A stretch of DNA of 64,000 nucleotides, from NCBI RefSeq assembly GCF_020400825.1, contig NZ_JAINVH010000002.1:248001-312000 (forward strand). Reading direction: 5' to 3'. This DNA comes from Streptomyces sp. HPF1205. GTDB taxonomy: Bacteria > Actinomycetota > Actinomycetes > Streptomycetales > Streptomycetaceae. This document shows positions 17,131-27,530 of this stretch, piece by piece; position 1 is the stretch's first letter; every line of letters starts with the position of its first letter. Under the pieces are notes generated by a model. The model was not told the DNA's origin. It ran no database searches and saw only the letters and a program-made list of their open reading frames with translations. Both the position numbers and the translations under genes were made by a program.

Positions 17131-18807
17131 TCAGGCCGGCCTGCGCACCTCCACCATCCGGAAGCGGCCGGCCACGAACGCCCCGTCGCACAGCGTCGCG
17201 TTGGCCGCGGGGTTGCCGCCCGAGCCGTGGAAGTCGGAGAACGCCGCCGTCTGGTTGACGTACACCCCGCCGGTCAGATTGAGCGAGAGCTGCGCGCACT
17301 CCTCCCAGCAGACCTCCTCCAAGCGCCGCTCCACCTCGGCGGAGGTGGTGTAGCCGGCGACGGTCATGGCGCCCTTCTCGCGGACGGTGCGCCGCAGGAG
17401 CTCCAGTGCGTCGGAGGTGGAGTCGACGGCCACGGCGAAGGAGACCGGGCCGAAGCACTCCGACATGTAGGCGGCCTCCGAGTCGGGCTTGGCCCCGTCG
17501 AGCTTGATCAGGGCCGGGGTGCGGACCACCGCCTGCGGGAACTCCGGGTGCGCCACCGAACGCGAGGCCAGGGCGACCTCCCCGGTGCCGGGAGCGGCCT
17601 CCAGCCGCGCCTTGACGTCGGGGTTGACCAGGGCGCCCAGCAGCGCGTTGGCCCGCGTGTCGTCGCCGAGCAGGCCGTCAACGGCGGCGGCCAGGTCGGC
17701 GACCACCTCGTCGTACGACCGCGGGCCGGCTTCGGTGGCGATGCCGTCGCGCGGAATCAGCAGGTTCTGCGGGGTGGTGCACATCTGGCCGCTGTACAGG
17801 GACAGGGAGAAGGCCAGGTTGGAGAGCATGCCGCGGTAGTCGTCGGTGGAGTCGATCACCACGGTGTTGACGCCGGCCTTCTCGGTGTAGACCTGCGCCT
17901 GGCGCGCGTTGGCCTCCAGCCACTCGCCGAACGCGGTGGACCCGGTGTAGTCGATGACGCGGACCTCCGGGCGCAGCGCCAGCGTCTTGGCCAGGCCCTC
18001 GCCGGGGCGCTCCGCGGCCAGGCACACCAGGTCCGGCGCGAAGCCGGCCTCGGCCAGCACCTCGCGGGCGACGGCCACGGTGAGGGCGAGCGGCAGCACC
18101 GCGCGCGGGTGGGGCTTGACCAGCACCGCGTTACCGGTGGCCAGGGAGGCGAACAGGCCGGGGTAGCCGTTCCAGGTCGGGAAGGTGTTGCAGCCGATCA
18201 CCAGGCCGATGCCGCGCGGCACCGCGGTGAAGGTCTTGCGCAGCGCGAGCGGGTCGCGCTTGCCCTGCGGCTTGATCCACTCCGCGGTCTCCGGGGTGCG
18301 CACCTGCTCGATGTACGCGTACGCCACCGCCTCCAGGCCGCGGTCCTGGGCATGCGGCCCGCCCGCCTGGAAGGCCATCATGAACGCCTGGCCCGAGGTG
18401 TGCATCACGGCGTGGGCGAACTCGTGGGTGCGCGCGTTGACGCGGGCGAGGATCTCCAGGCAGACCATCGCCCGCGCCTCGGGTCCCGCGTCCCGCCAGG
18501 CGGGCATCGCCGCGCGCATGGCGGGCAGCAGCACCTCCGGGTCGGGGTGCGGGTACTCGATGCCCAGCTCGATGCCGTAGGGCGAGCGCTCGCCGCCGGT
18601 CCAGCCGTCGGTGCCGGGCTGGTCGAGCTCGAAGCGGCGGCCGAGCAGTGCCTGGAAGGCGGCACGGCCCTCCTCCCCGTCCCCGTACGCCTTCGGGTGC
18701 TCGGGGTACGGCGACCAGTACTCACGGGTCCTGACGGCCTCCAGGGCCTTGTCGAGCGTGCCGCGATGGCGTTCGATCAAGGGCACAGTGGAGAGATCGG
18801 CGGGCAT
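17131..18807 (-). CDS. paaN: PaaN: aldehyde dehydrogenase of phenylacetate degradation
   Basis: 558 residues, the length of actinobacterial PaaN. The aldehyde dehydrogenase core shows the catalytic cysteine in SGQMCTTPQN and the NAD-binding region near IDYTGSTAFGEWLE. Opening MPADLSTVPLIERHRGTLDKAL and GGERSPYGIELGIEYPHPD are PaaN-typical. It lacks the hydratase domain of PaaZ, so it probably oxidises the semialdehyde that forms after hydrolytic cleavage of oxepin-CoA. The ATG at 18807 has a GAGGAG site 9 nt upstream. It is divergent from the 3-hydroxyacyl-CoA dehydrogenase gene and shares a PaaR-like operator with it. Confidence 0.9.
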   Translation of the reverse strand: MPADLSTVPLIERHRGTLDKALEAVRTREYWSPYPEHPKAYGDGEEGRAAFQALLGRRFELDQPGTDGWTGGERSPYGIELGIEYPHPDPEVLLPAMRAAMPAWRDAGPEARAMVCLEILARVNARTHEFAHAVMHTSGQAFMMAFQAGGPHAQDRGLEAVAYAYIEQVRTPETAEWIKPQGKRDPLALRKTFTAVPRGIGLVIGCNTFPTWNGYPGLFASLATGNAVLVKPHPRAVLPLALTVAVAREVLAEAGFAPDLVCLAAERPGEGLAKTLALRPEVRVIDYTGSTAFGEWLEANARQAQVYTEKAGVNTVVIDSTDDYRGMLSNLAFSLSLYSGQMCTTPQNLLIPRDGIATEAGPRSYDEVVADLAAAVDGLLGDDTRANALLGALVNPDVKARLEAAPGTGEVALASRSVAHPEFPQAVVRTPALIKLDGAKPDSEAAYMSECFGPVSFAVAVDSTSDALELLRRTVREKGAMTVAGYTTSAEVERRLEEVCWEECAQLSLNLTGGVYVNQTAAFSDFHGSGGNPAANATLCDGAFVAGRFRMVEVRRPA

Positions 18808-18860
18808 GGGGACCAACTCCTCGTCGAGCTGGGCTGAGTGGCTACGACACCGCTAGATTA

Positions 18861-18874
18861 ACCGAATGTTCGGT
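18861..18874. promoter_or_regulatory. PaaR-like operator between paaN and paaH-like gene
   Basis: ACCGA-ATGT-TCGGT dyad, centred about 60 nt before paaN and 85 nt before the divergent dehydrogenase start. Extended, AACCGAATGTTCGGTCGGG matches 17 of 19 bases of the paaA site. It can control both divergent units, including paaR itself. Confidence 0.78.
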
Positions 18875-18952
18875 CGGGACAAGGTGACATTCCCGGCCTG
18901 TGGAAAACTTCCCCGAGCCCCTCGGGGCCGATCGCCGGGAGCCGTGGCAACC

Positions 18953-20473
18953 GTGACCGCACTCGACCGCAGCAGGACCGTCGCCGTCGTGGGCGCCGGA
19001 ACCATGGGCCAGGGGATCGCGCAGGTCGCCTTGCTGGCCGGCCACCCCGTACTCCTCCACGACGCGGTGCCCGGCCGCGCGCAGGCGGCTCTCGACGCCG
19101 TGGCCGGCCGGCTCGACCGGCTGGTGGACAAGGGGCGGATCGCCGCGGCCGAGCACAAGGCGGCCCTGGCCCGGCTCGCGGCCGCCGGCACGCTCGCGGA
19201 CCTGGCCGGTGCCGGGCTCGTGGTGGAGGCCGTCGTCGAGGATCTGGCGGTCAAGCAGAGCCTTTTCGCCGAACTGGAGGCGGTCGTCGACGACGGCTGC
19301 CTGCTGGCGACCAACACCTCCTCCCTGTCGGTCACCGCGGTGGCCGGTGCCCTGCGGCGGCCCGGTCGGCTCGTCGGCCTGCACTTCTTCAACCCGGCGC
19401 CCTTGCTGCCGCTGGTCGAGGTGGTCGCGGGCGCGGCCGGCGAACCGTCCGCCCTCGCCCTGGCCGTCGACACCGCGGCCGCCTGGGGCAAGACCCCGGT
19501 GCGCTGCACCGACACCCCCGGATTCCTCGTCAACCGCGTGGCCCGCCCCTTCTACGCCGAGGCGCTGCGGGTGTACGAGGAGCGGGCCGCCGACCCGGCC
19601 ACCATCGACGCCCTCCTGCGCGAGAGCGGCGGCTTCGCCATGGGCCCCTTCGCGCTGATGGACCTGATCGGCCAGGACGTCAACGAAGCCGTCACCCGTT
19701 CCGTGTGGGACGCCTTCTTCCGCGACCCGAAGTTCACCCCGTCACTGGCCCAGCGCCGCCTGGTCGAGTCGGGGCGCCTGGGCCGAAAGACAGGCCGCGG
19801 CTGGTTCTCGTACGACGAGGGGGCCGCGGCCTCCTCCGTACCGGAGCCGAACACCGCGGGCGCGGCCCTGGCGCCGGACTTCGTCGTCGTACGCGGATCT
19901 CTCGGGCCCGCTCAGGAGGTGGTCCGGCTGGCCGCCGAGGCGGGGATCGAGGTCAGGGAGCAAGGCGGTGAGGACGGCCGGCGGGGGACGATCGTGCTGC
20001 CCTCGGGAACGCCGCTGCGGCTCGCCGACGGCCGCTTGCCGGGCGAGCCGTCCGTGCAGTTCGACCTGGCCCTGGACTACGCCGCGGCGAAGCGGATCGG
20101 GATCGCCTTCTCGGCCGGGGTGCACGCCGGGGCCGTCGCCGAGGCGACCGGGCTGTTCCAGGCGATGGGCAAGAAGGTCAGCGTGGTGCGCGACGTGCCC
20201 GGCATGGTGGTCGCGCGTACCGTCGCCATGCTGGTGGACCTCGCGGTCGACGCCGTCGCCAAGGAGGTCGGCTCCGCGCGCGACGTGGACACCGCCATGC
20301 GGCTCGGCGTCAACTACCCGATCGGTCCGCTGGAATGGTGCGAGCGGATCTCCGCCGCCTACGTGCGCGATCTCCTCGACGCCCTCCATGCCTGGTACCC
20401 CACCGGCCGCTACGCGCCCTGCCCGGAGTTGAGGCGGCGTGCGGCCGCGGAGGAAGGTGTGATCTCCTCATGA
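18953..20473 (+). CDS. paaH: 3-hydroxyacyl-CoA dehydrogenase (PaaH-like, double domain)
   Basis: 506 residues. The NAD-binding motif is VVGAGTMGQGIAQVA, and the catalytic histidine lies in GLHFFNPAPLLPLVEVV. C-terminal helical domains follow: VNRVARPFYAEALRVYEE to GRKTGRGWFSYDEG, then a second copy ending YPIGPLEWCERISAAYVRDLL. PaaH oxidises 3-hydroxyadipyl-CoA to 3-oxoadipyl-CoA in the lower phenylacetate pathway. The GTG at 18953 is preferred because a GGGAG site is 11 nt away; a GTG at 18944 would be too close to it. It is followed with a 4-bp overlap by the TetR gene. Confidence 0.88.
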   Translation: MTALDRSRTVAVVGAGTMGQGIAQVALLAGHPVLLHDAVPGRAQAALDAVAGRLDRLVDKGRIAAAEHKAALARLAAAGTLADLAGAGLVVEAVVEDLAVKQSLFAELEAVVDDGCLLATNTSSLSVTAVAGALRRPGRLVGLHFFNPAPLLPLVEVVAGAAGEPSALALAVDTAAAWGKTPVRCTDTPGFLVNRVARPFYAEALRVYEERAADPATIDALLRESGGFAMGPFALMDLIGQDVNEAVTRSVWDAFFRDPKFTPSLAQRRLVESGRLGRKTGRGWFSYDEGAAASSVPEPNTAGAALAPDFVVVRGSLGPAQEVVRLAAEAGIEVREQGGEDGRRGTIVLPSGTPLRLADGRLPGEPSVQFDLALDYAAAKRIGIAFSAGVHAGAVAEATGLFQAMGKKVSVVRDVPGMVVARTVAMLVDLAVDAVAKEVGSARDVDTAMRLGVNYPIGPLEWCERISAAYVRDLLDALHAWYPTGRYAPCPELRRRAAAEEGVISS

Positions 20474-21081
20474 CCATGCCCAAGCGCGACACCTATACGC
20501 CGGATTCGCTCCTCGCCGTCGCCGTCGAGGTCTTCAACCAGCGGGGATACGACGGCACCTCCATGGAGGACCTCTCCCGTGCGGCCGGCATCTCCAAGTC
20601 GTCCATCTACCACCATGTGCGCGGCAAGGAGGAACTGCTCAACCGGGCGGTCGGGCGCGCCCTTGACGGCCTCTTCGGGATCCTCGACGAGGCCGGTGCC
20701 CGCGACGGCCGCGCGATCGAGCGGCTGGAGTACGTGACCCGGCGCATGACCGAGGTCCTGACCGGCGAACTGCCCTACGTCACGCTGCTGCTGCGGGTCC
20801 GCGGCAACACCCGGACCGAGCGCTGGGCGCTCGAACGCCGCAGGGAGTTCGACCAGCGGGTCTCGGAACTCCTCAAGGCCGCGGTGGCCGACGGCGACCT
20901 GCGCGGCGACGTCGAGGCCCGGCTCGCCACCAGGTTGCTGTTCGGCATGATCAACTCGATCGTCGAGTGGTACCGCCCGCACCCGCGGGGCGGGTCCGAA
21001 GGGGAGCAGGTGGCCGACGCGGTGGTGCGGCTGGCGTTCGACGGGTTGCGGACGACGCCGGTCGGGAGTGAGGTCCAGTGA
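20470..21081 (+). CDS. paaR: TetR family regulator, PaaR-like
   Basis: 203 residues. The N-terminal helix-turn-helix reads YTPDSLLAVAVEVFNQRGY, MEDLSRAAGISKSSIYHHV and GKEELLNRAV. The C-terminal ligand domain is typical of TetR proteins that bind acyl-CoA thioesters. The ATG overlaps the stop of the dehydrogenase gene (ATGA), so it is made with phenylacetate enzymes. PaaR proteins repress paa genes and release DNA on binding phenylacetyl-CoA. Assignment rests on context and on the operator dyads at 13964, 18861 and 22489, and has no experimental support here. Confidence 0.85.
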   Translation: MTMPKRDTYTPDSLLAVAVEVFNQRGYDGTSMEDLSRAAGISKSSIYHHVRGKEELLNRAVGRALDGLFGILDEAGARDGRAIERLEYVTRRMTEVLTGELPYVTLLLRVRGNTRTERWALERRREFDQRVSELLKAAVADGDLRGDVEARLATRLLFGMINSIVEWYRPHPRGGSEGEQVADAVVRLAFDGLRTTPVGSEVQ

Positions 21082-21887
21082 ACCGTGCCGATGAGCGAGG
21101 GCGGCGTCCCGTGACGCCGGGGGGCGGCGGTGTGTCGACGGGCTCGCGTTTCCGTGTCCGCGTGGTGGCCGCCGCGGGGGTCGCGGCGTCGTTACTCCTC
21201 CTCGCCGGCTGCGGGGGCGGCGGCTCGGACGCCAAGGGGACGGACGCGGCCTCGCCGTCCGTCACGGCCGACGATTTCGGCTGCCTGTCACCCGAACAGG
21301 CGAAAGCCGGCTCCGTGACCTTTCCCGACGCCGACGGCCAGGATGTCGAGGCCTTCGCCTCCGGCAGCGGCAGTACCGCACTCGTCCTCGCCCACCAGGC
21401 CGACGGCGACGTGTGCCAGTGGGTGCCGCGGGCCGTGGACCTGGCCAAGGACGGCTACCGGGTCGTCGCCGTCGACTCCGCGGGCAGCGAGGTCGCGGAG
21501 CTGACCGCGGCGGTGAAGTACGCCCGGGCGAAGGGCGCCGCCAAGGTGCTGCTCGTCGGGGCCTCCAAGGGCGGCACCGCCGTCCTTTCCGCGGCGGGCG
21601 TCATCACCCCCAAGGTGGACGCGGTCGTCTCCCTGTCCGCCCCGGCAACATACGGCGGCATGGACGCCTCCTCGGTCGTGCCCACCCTGACCATGCCGGT
21701 CCTCTACATGGCCGCCGACCTGGACTCGTCGTTCGCCGACTCCACCCGGCAGCTGAGCAGGGCCACCACGAGGGCCGCGGAGGACGATCTCGACATCGTG
21801 CAGGGCGCCGCCCACGGCGTGGGCATGCTGAGCGACGAGACCAACTACGCGCGGCTCAAGGCGTTCCTGAGGAAGTACGGCCGCTGA
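21078..21887 (+). CDS. Lipoprotein with alpha/beta hydrolase fold
   Basis: 269 residues. A signal sequence ends in the lipobox LLAGC (Cys45 from this start), so it is lipidated outside the membrane. The mature part looks like a dienelactone hydrolase-type fold: LVLAHQADGD, the nucleophile elbow VGASKGG with serine, PVLYMAADLDSSFA near the acid, and GAAHGVGML with the likely catalytic histidine. The GTG at 21078 overlaps the paaR stop (GTGA). A GTG at 21132 would give a shorter, more typical signal peptide (Cys27). The substrate is unknown. Its coupling to paaR is unusual. Confidence 0.82.
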   Translation: MNRADERGRRPVTPGGGGVSTGSRFRVRVVAAAGVAASLLLLAGCGGGGSDAKGTDAASPSVTADDFGCLSPEQAKAGSVTFPDADGQDVEAFASGSGSTALVLAHQADGDVCQWVPRAVDLAKDGYRVVAVDSAGSEVAELTAAVKYARAKGAAKVLLVGASKGGTAVLSAAGVITPKVDAVVSLSAPATYGGMDASSVVPTLTMPVLYMAADLDSSFADSTRQLSRATTRAAEDDLDIVQGAAHGVGMLSDETNYARLKAFLRKYGR

Positions 21888-21903
21888 GGGCGGGCGGGCC
21901 CGG

Positions 21904-22371
21904 TCAGTCGCCCAGGACCAGGTCCGTCTCCTCGAAGACCAGCAGCGTGCGGCTGCTGAGCACTTCCTCTATCGCCTGCAGCCGGGTCAGCACCAACTCG
22001 CGGAGGCTGCGGTTGTCCACCGTGTGCACAAGCAGCAATACGTCGAAATCGCCACTTACCAGGGCAATGTGGACGACACCCGGAAGAGTGACGAGTTTTT
22101 CCCGCACGGTCCGCCACGAGTTCTGGACGATCTTGAGCGTGATGTACGCGGACGCGCCCTGCCCGGCCCGCTCGTGATCGACACGGGCGGTGAATCCTCG
22201 GATCACTCCGTCCTCTATGAGCCGGTTGATCCGGGCGTACGCGTTCGCCCTCGACACGTGCACACGCTCGGCCACCGAACGCACGGAGGCCCTGCCGTCC
22301 TCCTGCAGCAGGCGCAGGATGGTGCGGTCGATCGGGTCCAGAGGTCGGACCGGCTGTTCCTCTTCGGCCAT
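21904..22371 (-). CDS. bkdR: Lrp/AsnC family regulator, BkdR-like
   Basis: 155 residues. The helix-turn-helix is LDPIDRTILRLLQEDGRASVRSVAERVHVSRANAYARINRLIEDGVIRGF, followed by the RAM ligand domain with VSGDFDVLLLVHT. Lrp-type regulators next to branched-chain dehydrogenase genes respond to amino acids. The ATG at 22371 has AGAGA about 4 nt upstream; an ATG at 22386 is an alternative but has no well-placed site. It is divergent from the first bkd operon, which it likely controls. Confidence 0.88.
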   Translation of the reverse strand: MAEEEQPVRPLDPIDRTILRLLQEDGRASVRSVAERVHVSRANAYARINRLIEDGVIRGFTARVDHERAGQGASAYITLKIVQNSWRTVREKLVTLPGVVHIALVSGDFDVLLLVHTVDNRSLRELVLTRLQAIEEVLSSRTLLVFEETDLVLGD

Positions 22372-22488
22372 CTGTTCTCTCGCCATCCCCCCGCAGCTCC
22401 ATACCATGGACGTACTGGCTCCATCTCAGGCTGTGCAGAACCGTTTGTCCACAGGCGGAACGACCCCGTAGCCAAAATGCCTCCGGCG

Positions 22489-22502
22489 ACCGAACAATCG
22501 GT
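22489..22502. promoter_or_regulatory. PaaR-like operator upstream of the first bkd operon
   Basis: ACCGA-ACAA-TCGGT has the same 5-4-5 form as the paa operators. Extended, GACCGAACAATCGGTAGGG matches 16 of 19 bases of the paaA site read on the minus strand. It lies about 70 nt before the E1 alpha start and about 120 nt before the Lrp start. Confidence 0.65.
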
Positions 22503-22570
22503 AGGGAGAGCGGAACCCGCTCGCGCCCCGACGACGCTTTTCGGTCACCGACCACAAGGAGGTGCTCGCG

Positions 22571-23703
22571 ATGACCGTGCTGGACACGCCTGCTTGGCAA
22601 CCGCGCACTGATGCCGCGCCGCTGCTGCCCGATCCGGAGCCGTACCGGCTGCTGGGCACCCCGGCCGCCGAGCGGCTGGACGCGGCATGGCTGCGCGGGC
22701 TGTACGGGCACCTGGTCCGAGGCCGCCGCTACAACCAGCAGGCCACCGCGTTGACCAAGCAGGGGCGGCTGGCGGTCTACCCCTCCAGTACCGGGCAGGA
22801 GGCGGCGGAGATCGGCGCGGCACTCGCCCTGGGCGCGAGGGACTGGCTCTTTCCCAGCTACCGCGACACCCTCGCGGTCGTGGCGCGCGGTGTGGACCCC
22901 GTCGAGGCGCTGACGCTGCTGCGAGGCGACTGGCACACCGGTTACGACCCGCGGGCGCACCGGGTGGCGCCGCTGAGCACCCCGCTGGCAACGCAGTTGC
23001 CGCACGCCGTCGGCCTGGCCCACGCCGCCCGGCTCAGCGGCGACGACGCCGCGGCGCTGGCGATGGTCGGCGACGGCGGGACCAGCGAGGGGGACTTCCA
23101 CGAGGCGCTGAACTTCGCGGCGGTGTGGCGGGCGCCCGTCGTCTTCCTCGTGCAGAACAACGGGTTCGCCATCTCCGTGCCGCTGTCCAAGCAGACGGCG
23201 GCGCCCACCTTCGCCCACAAGGCGGTCGGGTACGGGATGCCGGGACGGCTGGTGGACGGCAATGACGCGGCAGCGGTGCACGAGGTGCTGGCCGAGGCGA
23301 TGGACCGGGCGCGCGGCGGCGGCGGTCCCACCCTCGTCGAGGCGGTGACCTACCGGATCGACGCGCACACCAACGCCGACGACGCCACCAGGTACCGCGA
23401 CGACCACGAGGTGGAGCGGTGGCGGGCGCACGATCCGGTGGCGCTGCTGGAGGACGAACTGACCCGTTCGGGGCTGATGGACGACGCCCTGCGGCAGAGC
23501 GCGGCCGAAGAGGCCGAAGCCATGGCCGCGGACCTGCGGGCGCGGATGCACGCCGAGCCTCGGCTCGACCCGATGGACCTGTTCACGCACGTCTTCGCCG
23601 AGCCGACAACCCAACTGCGCGAGCAGGAGGCGATGCTGCGGGCGGAGCTGGAAGCGGAGCGGGACGGTGGGCGGGAGACCGCGCACGACGGGGGGCGGCA
23701 CGC

Positions 23704-23707
<4 letters not shown>
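22571..23707 (+). CDS. bkdA1: Branched-chain 2-oxoacid dehydrogenase E1 alpha (copy 1)
   Basis: 378 residues. The thiamine diphosphate site is clear: AMVGDGGTSEGDFHEALNFAAVWRAPVVFLVQNN, the GDG...NN motif of E1 alpha subunits. YPSSTGQEAAEIG, FPSYRDTLAVVARGV and the phosphorylation-loop region YRIDAHTNADDATRYR are also typical. With E1 beta it decarboxylates 2-oxoacids of valine, leucine and isoleucine and feeds branched starter acyl-CoAs for fatty acids and secondary metabolites. An AAGGAGG site (22556-22562) precedes the ATG. It is the first gene of a three-gene operon. Confidence 0.94.
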
Positions 23708-24734
<1,027 letters not shown>

Positions 24735-24735
<1 letters not shown>

Positions 24736-26243
24736 TGGCCGTCGTCAAGGAGTTCACCCTGCCCGACCTGGGCGAGGGGCTGACCGAGGCCGAGATCGTG
24801 CACTGGCTGGTCGAAGTCGGCGAGGTCGTGGCCGTCGACCAGCCGGTGGTCGAGGTGGAGACCGCCAAGGCCGTGGTGGAGGTGCCGTGCCCGTACGCGG
24901 GTGTGGTCACCGCGCGGTTCGGCGAGGAGGGCGACACCATGGCGGTCGGCCGCCCTCTGGTGACGGTCGCGGTGGGATCGGCGCCGGAGGCGGGACCCGG
25001 CCCCGGCGGTTCCGGCCCGGCCGCGGACACCGGCGGCGCGCCCGCAACCGGGAACGGCCCCGCGACCGGCGGCCACGACGGCGAGGGCTCGGGGAACGTC
25101 CTGGTCGGTTACGGCACGGGCGCGGCGACGGCCCGGCGGCGCAAACGGGTACGGGCGGTGAGCGCGGCCACCGCCGCCGTGGAAGGGACGGCGCCGGGCG
25201 CGGACGGTTCCGCGGTGCGACCCGGTACGGCGGCGCGGCCCGCGTCCTATGGCGCGGGGGCTGGACCCGCGTCCTATGGCGCGGACGCGCTCCAAGGGCC
25301 GGTGGCCGTGATCTCGCCGCTGGTCCGGCGGCTCGCCCGGGACAACGGGCTTGACCTGCGGGCGCTGCGGGGCTCGGGCCCGGACGGGCTGATCCTGCGG
25401 GCGGATGTCGAGCGGGCACTGGCCGGAGCGACGGCACCGTCGCCGGTCGCCTCGACCGCGGCGGCCACCGCCCCGGCGCCGGCCCGTGTCCAAGCCGAGG
25501 GCCGTACGCCCGGCGTCGCCACGCCCGTCCGCACGCAGGAGGAGGCCGTGCGCGTCCCGCTGCGGGGCATACGCGGCGCCGTCGCGGACAAGCTGGCCCG
25601 CAGCCGGCGGGAGATCCCGGACGCCACCTGCTGGGTGGACGCGGACGCCACACGGTTGCTGGCCACGCGGGCCGCGATGAACGCGGCCCAGGAGCGCGCG
25701 GGCGGCGAACGGATATCGGTGCTCGCGCTGCTGGCCCGGATCTCGGTGGCGGCACTGGCGCGGTTCCCCGACCTGAACGCCATGGTCGACAGCGAACACG
25801 GCGAGATCGTGCGGCTGCCGGCCGTGCACCTGGGGTTCGCGGCCCAGACCGACCGGGGCCTGGTGGTGCCGGTGGTGCGGGACGCGCAGGCCAGGACCAC
25901 GGCCGGGCTGTCCGCGGAGATCGGCCGGCTGACGGCGGCGGCCAGGTCCGGGTCGCTGACGCCCGCGGAGCTGACCGGGGGCACGTTCACGCTGAACAAC
26001 TACGGGGTGTTCGGGGTGGACGGGTCGACGCCGATCATCAACCACCCCGAGGCCGCGATGCTCGGAGTGGGCCGGATAACGCCCAAGCCGTGGGTGCACG
26101 AAGGGGAACTGGCGGTACGGCAGGTGGTGCAACTGTCGTTCACCTTCGACCACCGGGTGTGCGACGGCGGCACCGCGGGCGGCTTCCTCCGGTTCGTGGC
26201 CGACTGCGTGGAGGACCCGGCGGTGCTGCTCGCCACGGTGTGA
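24735..26243 (+). CDS. bkdC1: Dihydrolipoamide acyltransferase E2 (copy 1)
   Basis: 502 residues. The lipoyl domain is N-terminal (1-80) with the lipoylated lysine in VETAKAVVEV. A long Gly/Ala/Pro linker (80-180) contains a short duplicated PASYGA motif. A peripheral subunit-binding domain follows (about 190-230, ISPLVRRLARDNGLDLRALRGSGPDG). The catalytic domain ends with DHRVCDGG, where the histidine and aspartate act in acyl transfer. The ATG overlaps the E1 beta stop by one base (TGATG). No E3 gene is in the operon, so the shared lipoamide dehydrogenase is elsewhere. Confidence 0.94.
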
Positions 26244-26463
26244 CGGCGCCAGGGCGACGGCGGTACGCGCGAGGCGGCGGCGGCCACCTGTGCGACCGTT
26301 GCGGCGGGGCGGCCGTTGGGTGCGCGGGTGCGGATAGGGCGGTGGGCCGTGTCGGCCGGGGTGTCCGGGCTGTCGCGTGGAGGTGCCCGGCCGGGTGCCG
26401 GCCAGGACGGCCGGAGGCGGCCGCCCGGGCCGTACACGGGGCGCCCGGGGCATACTCGCGGGC

Positions 26464-27225
26464 ATGACGAGGTACGACGCCGTTGTCCTGGCAGGAGGCG
26501 CGGCCGGCCGGCTCGGGGGCGCCGACAAGCCCGGCCTGCCGATGGGCGGGCTGATGCTGCTCGACCGGGTGCTGGCCGCGTGCGCGGGCGCGGACCGCAC
26601 GGTGGTGGTGGGCCCGCGGCGCCCCACGTCCCGGCCGGTGCGGTGGACGCGCGAGGAGCCACCCGGCGGTGGACCGCTGCCCGCCCTGGCCGCGGGGCTG
26701 GCCGCCTTGGACGACGCCCACCGCTCGGGGGCGGACGCCGTCGAGGGCCGCCTTTCCGAGGTGGTGCTGGTGTTCGCCGCGGACCTGCCGTTCCTGACCG
26801 CCGCCACCGTGGACGCGCTGGCCGCCGCCCTGGCCGCGCGCCTCTCGGGAGCGGCCTCCGGCGCCGAGGACGGCGGTGGGCCGGCCGCCCGGCCGGCGGC
26901 CGGTACCGAGGCGCGCGCCGCCGCGGAGAGGACAGGGGGGTCGGTGGATTCGGGGGTATCCGATTGGGACGGGGTGATGCTCACCGATCCCGGCGGGCGG
27001 GACCAGCCGCTCGCGGCGGCGTACCGGACGGAGGCACTGCGGCGGGAACTGGCGCTGATAGGGACGGAGCACGGGCGGCTGACAGGGTTGCCGTTGCGGC
27101 TGCTGACCGGGGAACTGAGGCTGCTGAGGATGGCCGACCCCACGGGCGAGTCGACGTTCGACTGCGACACATGGGAGGACGTGGCTGTGGCCAGGGCCCG
27201 GCTGGACGACAGGTCCGAGGGGTGA
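26464..27225 (+). CDS. mobA: MobA-like molybdenum cofactor guanylyltransferase
   Basis: 253 residues. It opens with the nucleotidyltransferase signature VVLAGGAAGRLGGADKP, and VVLVFAADLPFLTA holds the metal-binding aspartate. GRDQPLAAAYRTEAL is MobA-like. Residues about 135-170 are a low-complexity insert (Ala/Gly/Glu-rich). MobA joins GMP to molybdopterin. CATACT 7 nt before the ATG suggests a leaderless mRNA. It is followed with a 4-bp overlap by a DUF6457 gene and then moeA, a molybdenum cofactor operon. Confidence 0.88.
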   Translation: MTRYDAVVLAGGAAGRLGGADKPGLPMGGLMLLDRVLAACAGADRTVVVGPRRPTSRPVRWTREEPPGGGPLPALAAGLAALDDAHRSGADAVEGRLSEVVLVFAADLPFLTAATVDALAAALAARLSGAASGAEDGGGPAARPAAGTEARAAAERTGGSVDSGVSDWDGVMLTDPGGRDQPLAAAYRTEALRRELALIGTEHGRLTGLPLRLLTGELRLLRMADPTGESTFDCDTWEDVAVARARLDDRSEG

Positions 27226-27530
27226 GCCTGTCCGACGCGCGGCCGCGGATCGGGGACGATGGGCGTGTGTTGGACGAATGGATGGCAGCAGCCAAGGCCG
27301 AACTCGGCCTCGACCTCGATGTGGACACGCAGGTCCTGCTCGACCTGGCCCGGGACGCGGCGCACGGCGTCGCCCGCCCCGCCGCGCCGCTGACGACGTT
27401 CCTGGTGGGTTACGCCGCCGGGCGGACGGAGGGCGGTCCGGAGGCGGTACGGGAGGCGGCGGCCAAGGCCGCGGCTCTCGCCCGGCGCTGGGCCGAGGAG
27501 GCCGACCCCGAAGCGGACCCGGCGGGATGA
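27222..27530 (+). CDS. DUF6457 small protein
   Basis: 102 residues. The core VLDEWMAAAKAELGLDLDVDTQVLLDLARDAAHGVARPAAPLTTFLVGYAAG is typical of the DUF6457 family found beside mobA in actinobacteria. It is soluble and helical, with no catalytic motif. The GTG at 27222 overlaps the mobA stop (GTGA); a GTG at 27267 would start directly at the core (VLDEW) and is a real alternative. A role in molybdopterin-guanine dinucleotide formation is inferred from context only. Confidence 0.8.
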   Translation: MSLSDARPRIGDDGRVLDEWMAAAKAELGLDLDVDTQVLLDLARDAAHGVARPAAPLTTFLVGYAAGRTEGGPEAVREAAAKAAALARRWAEEADPEADPAG

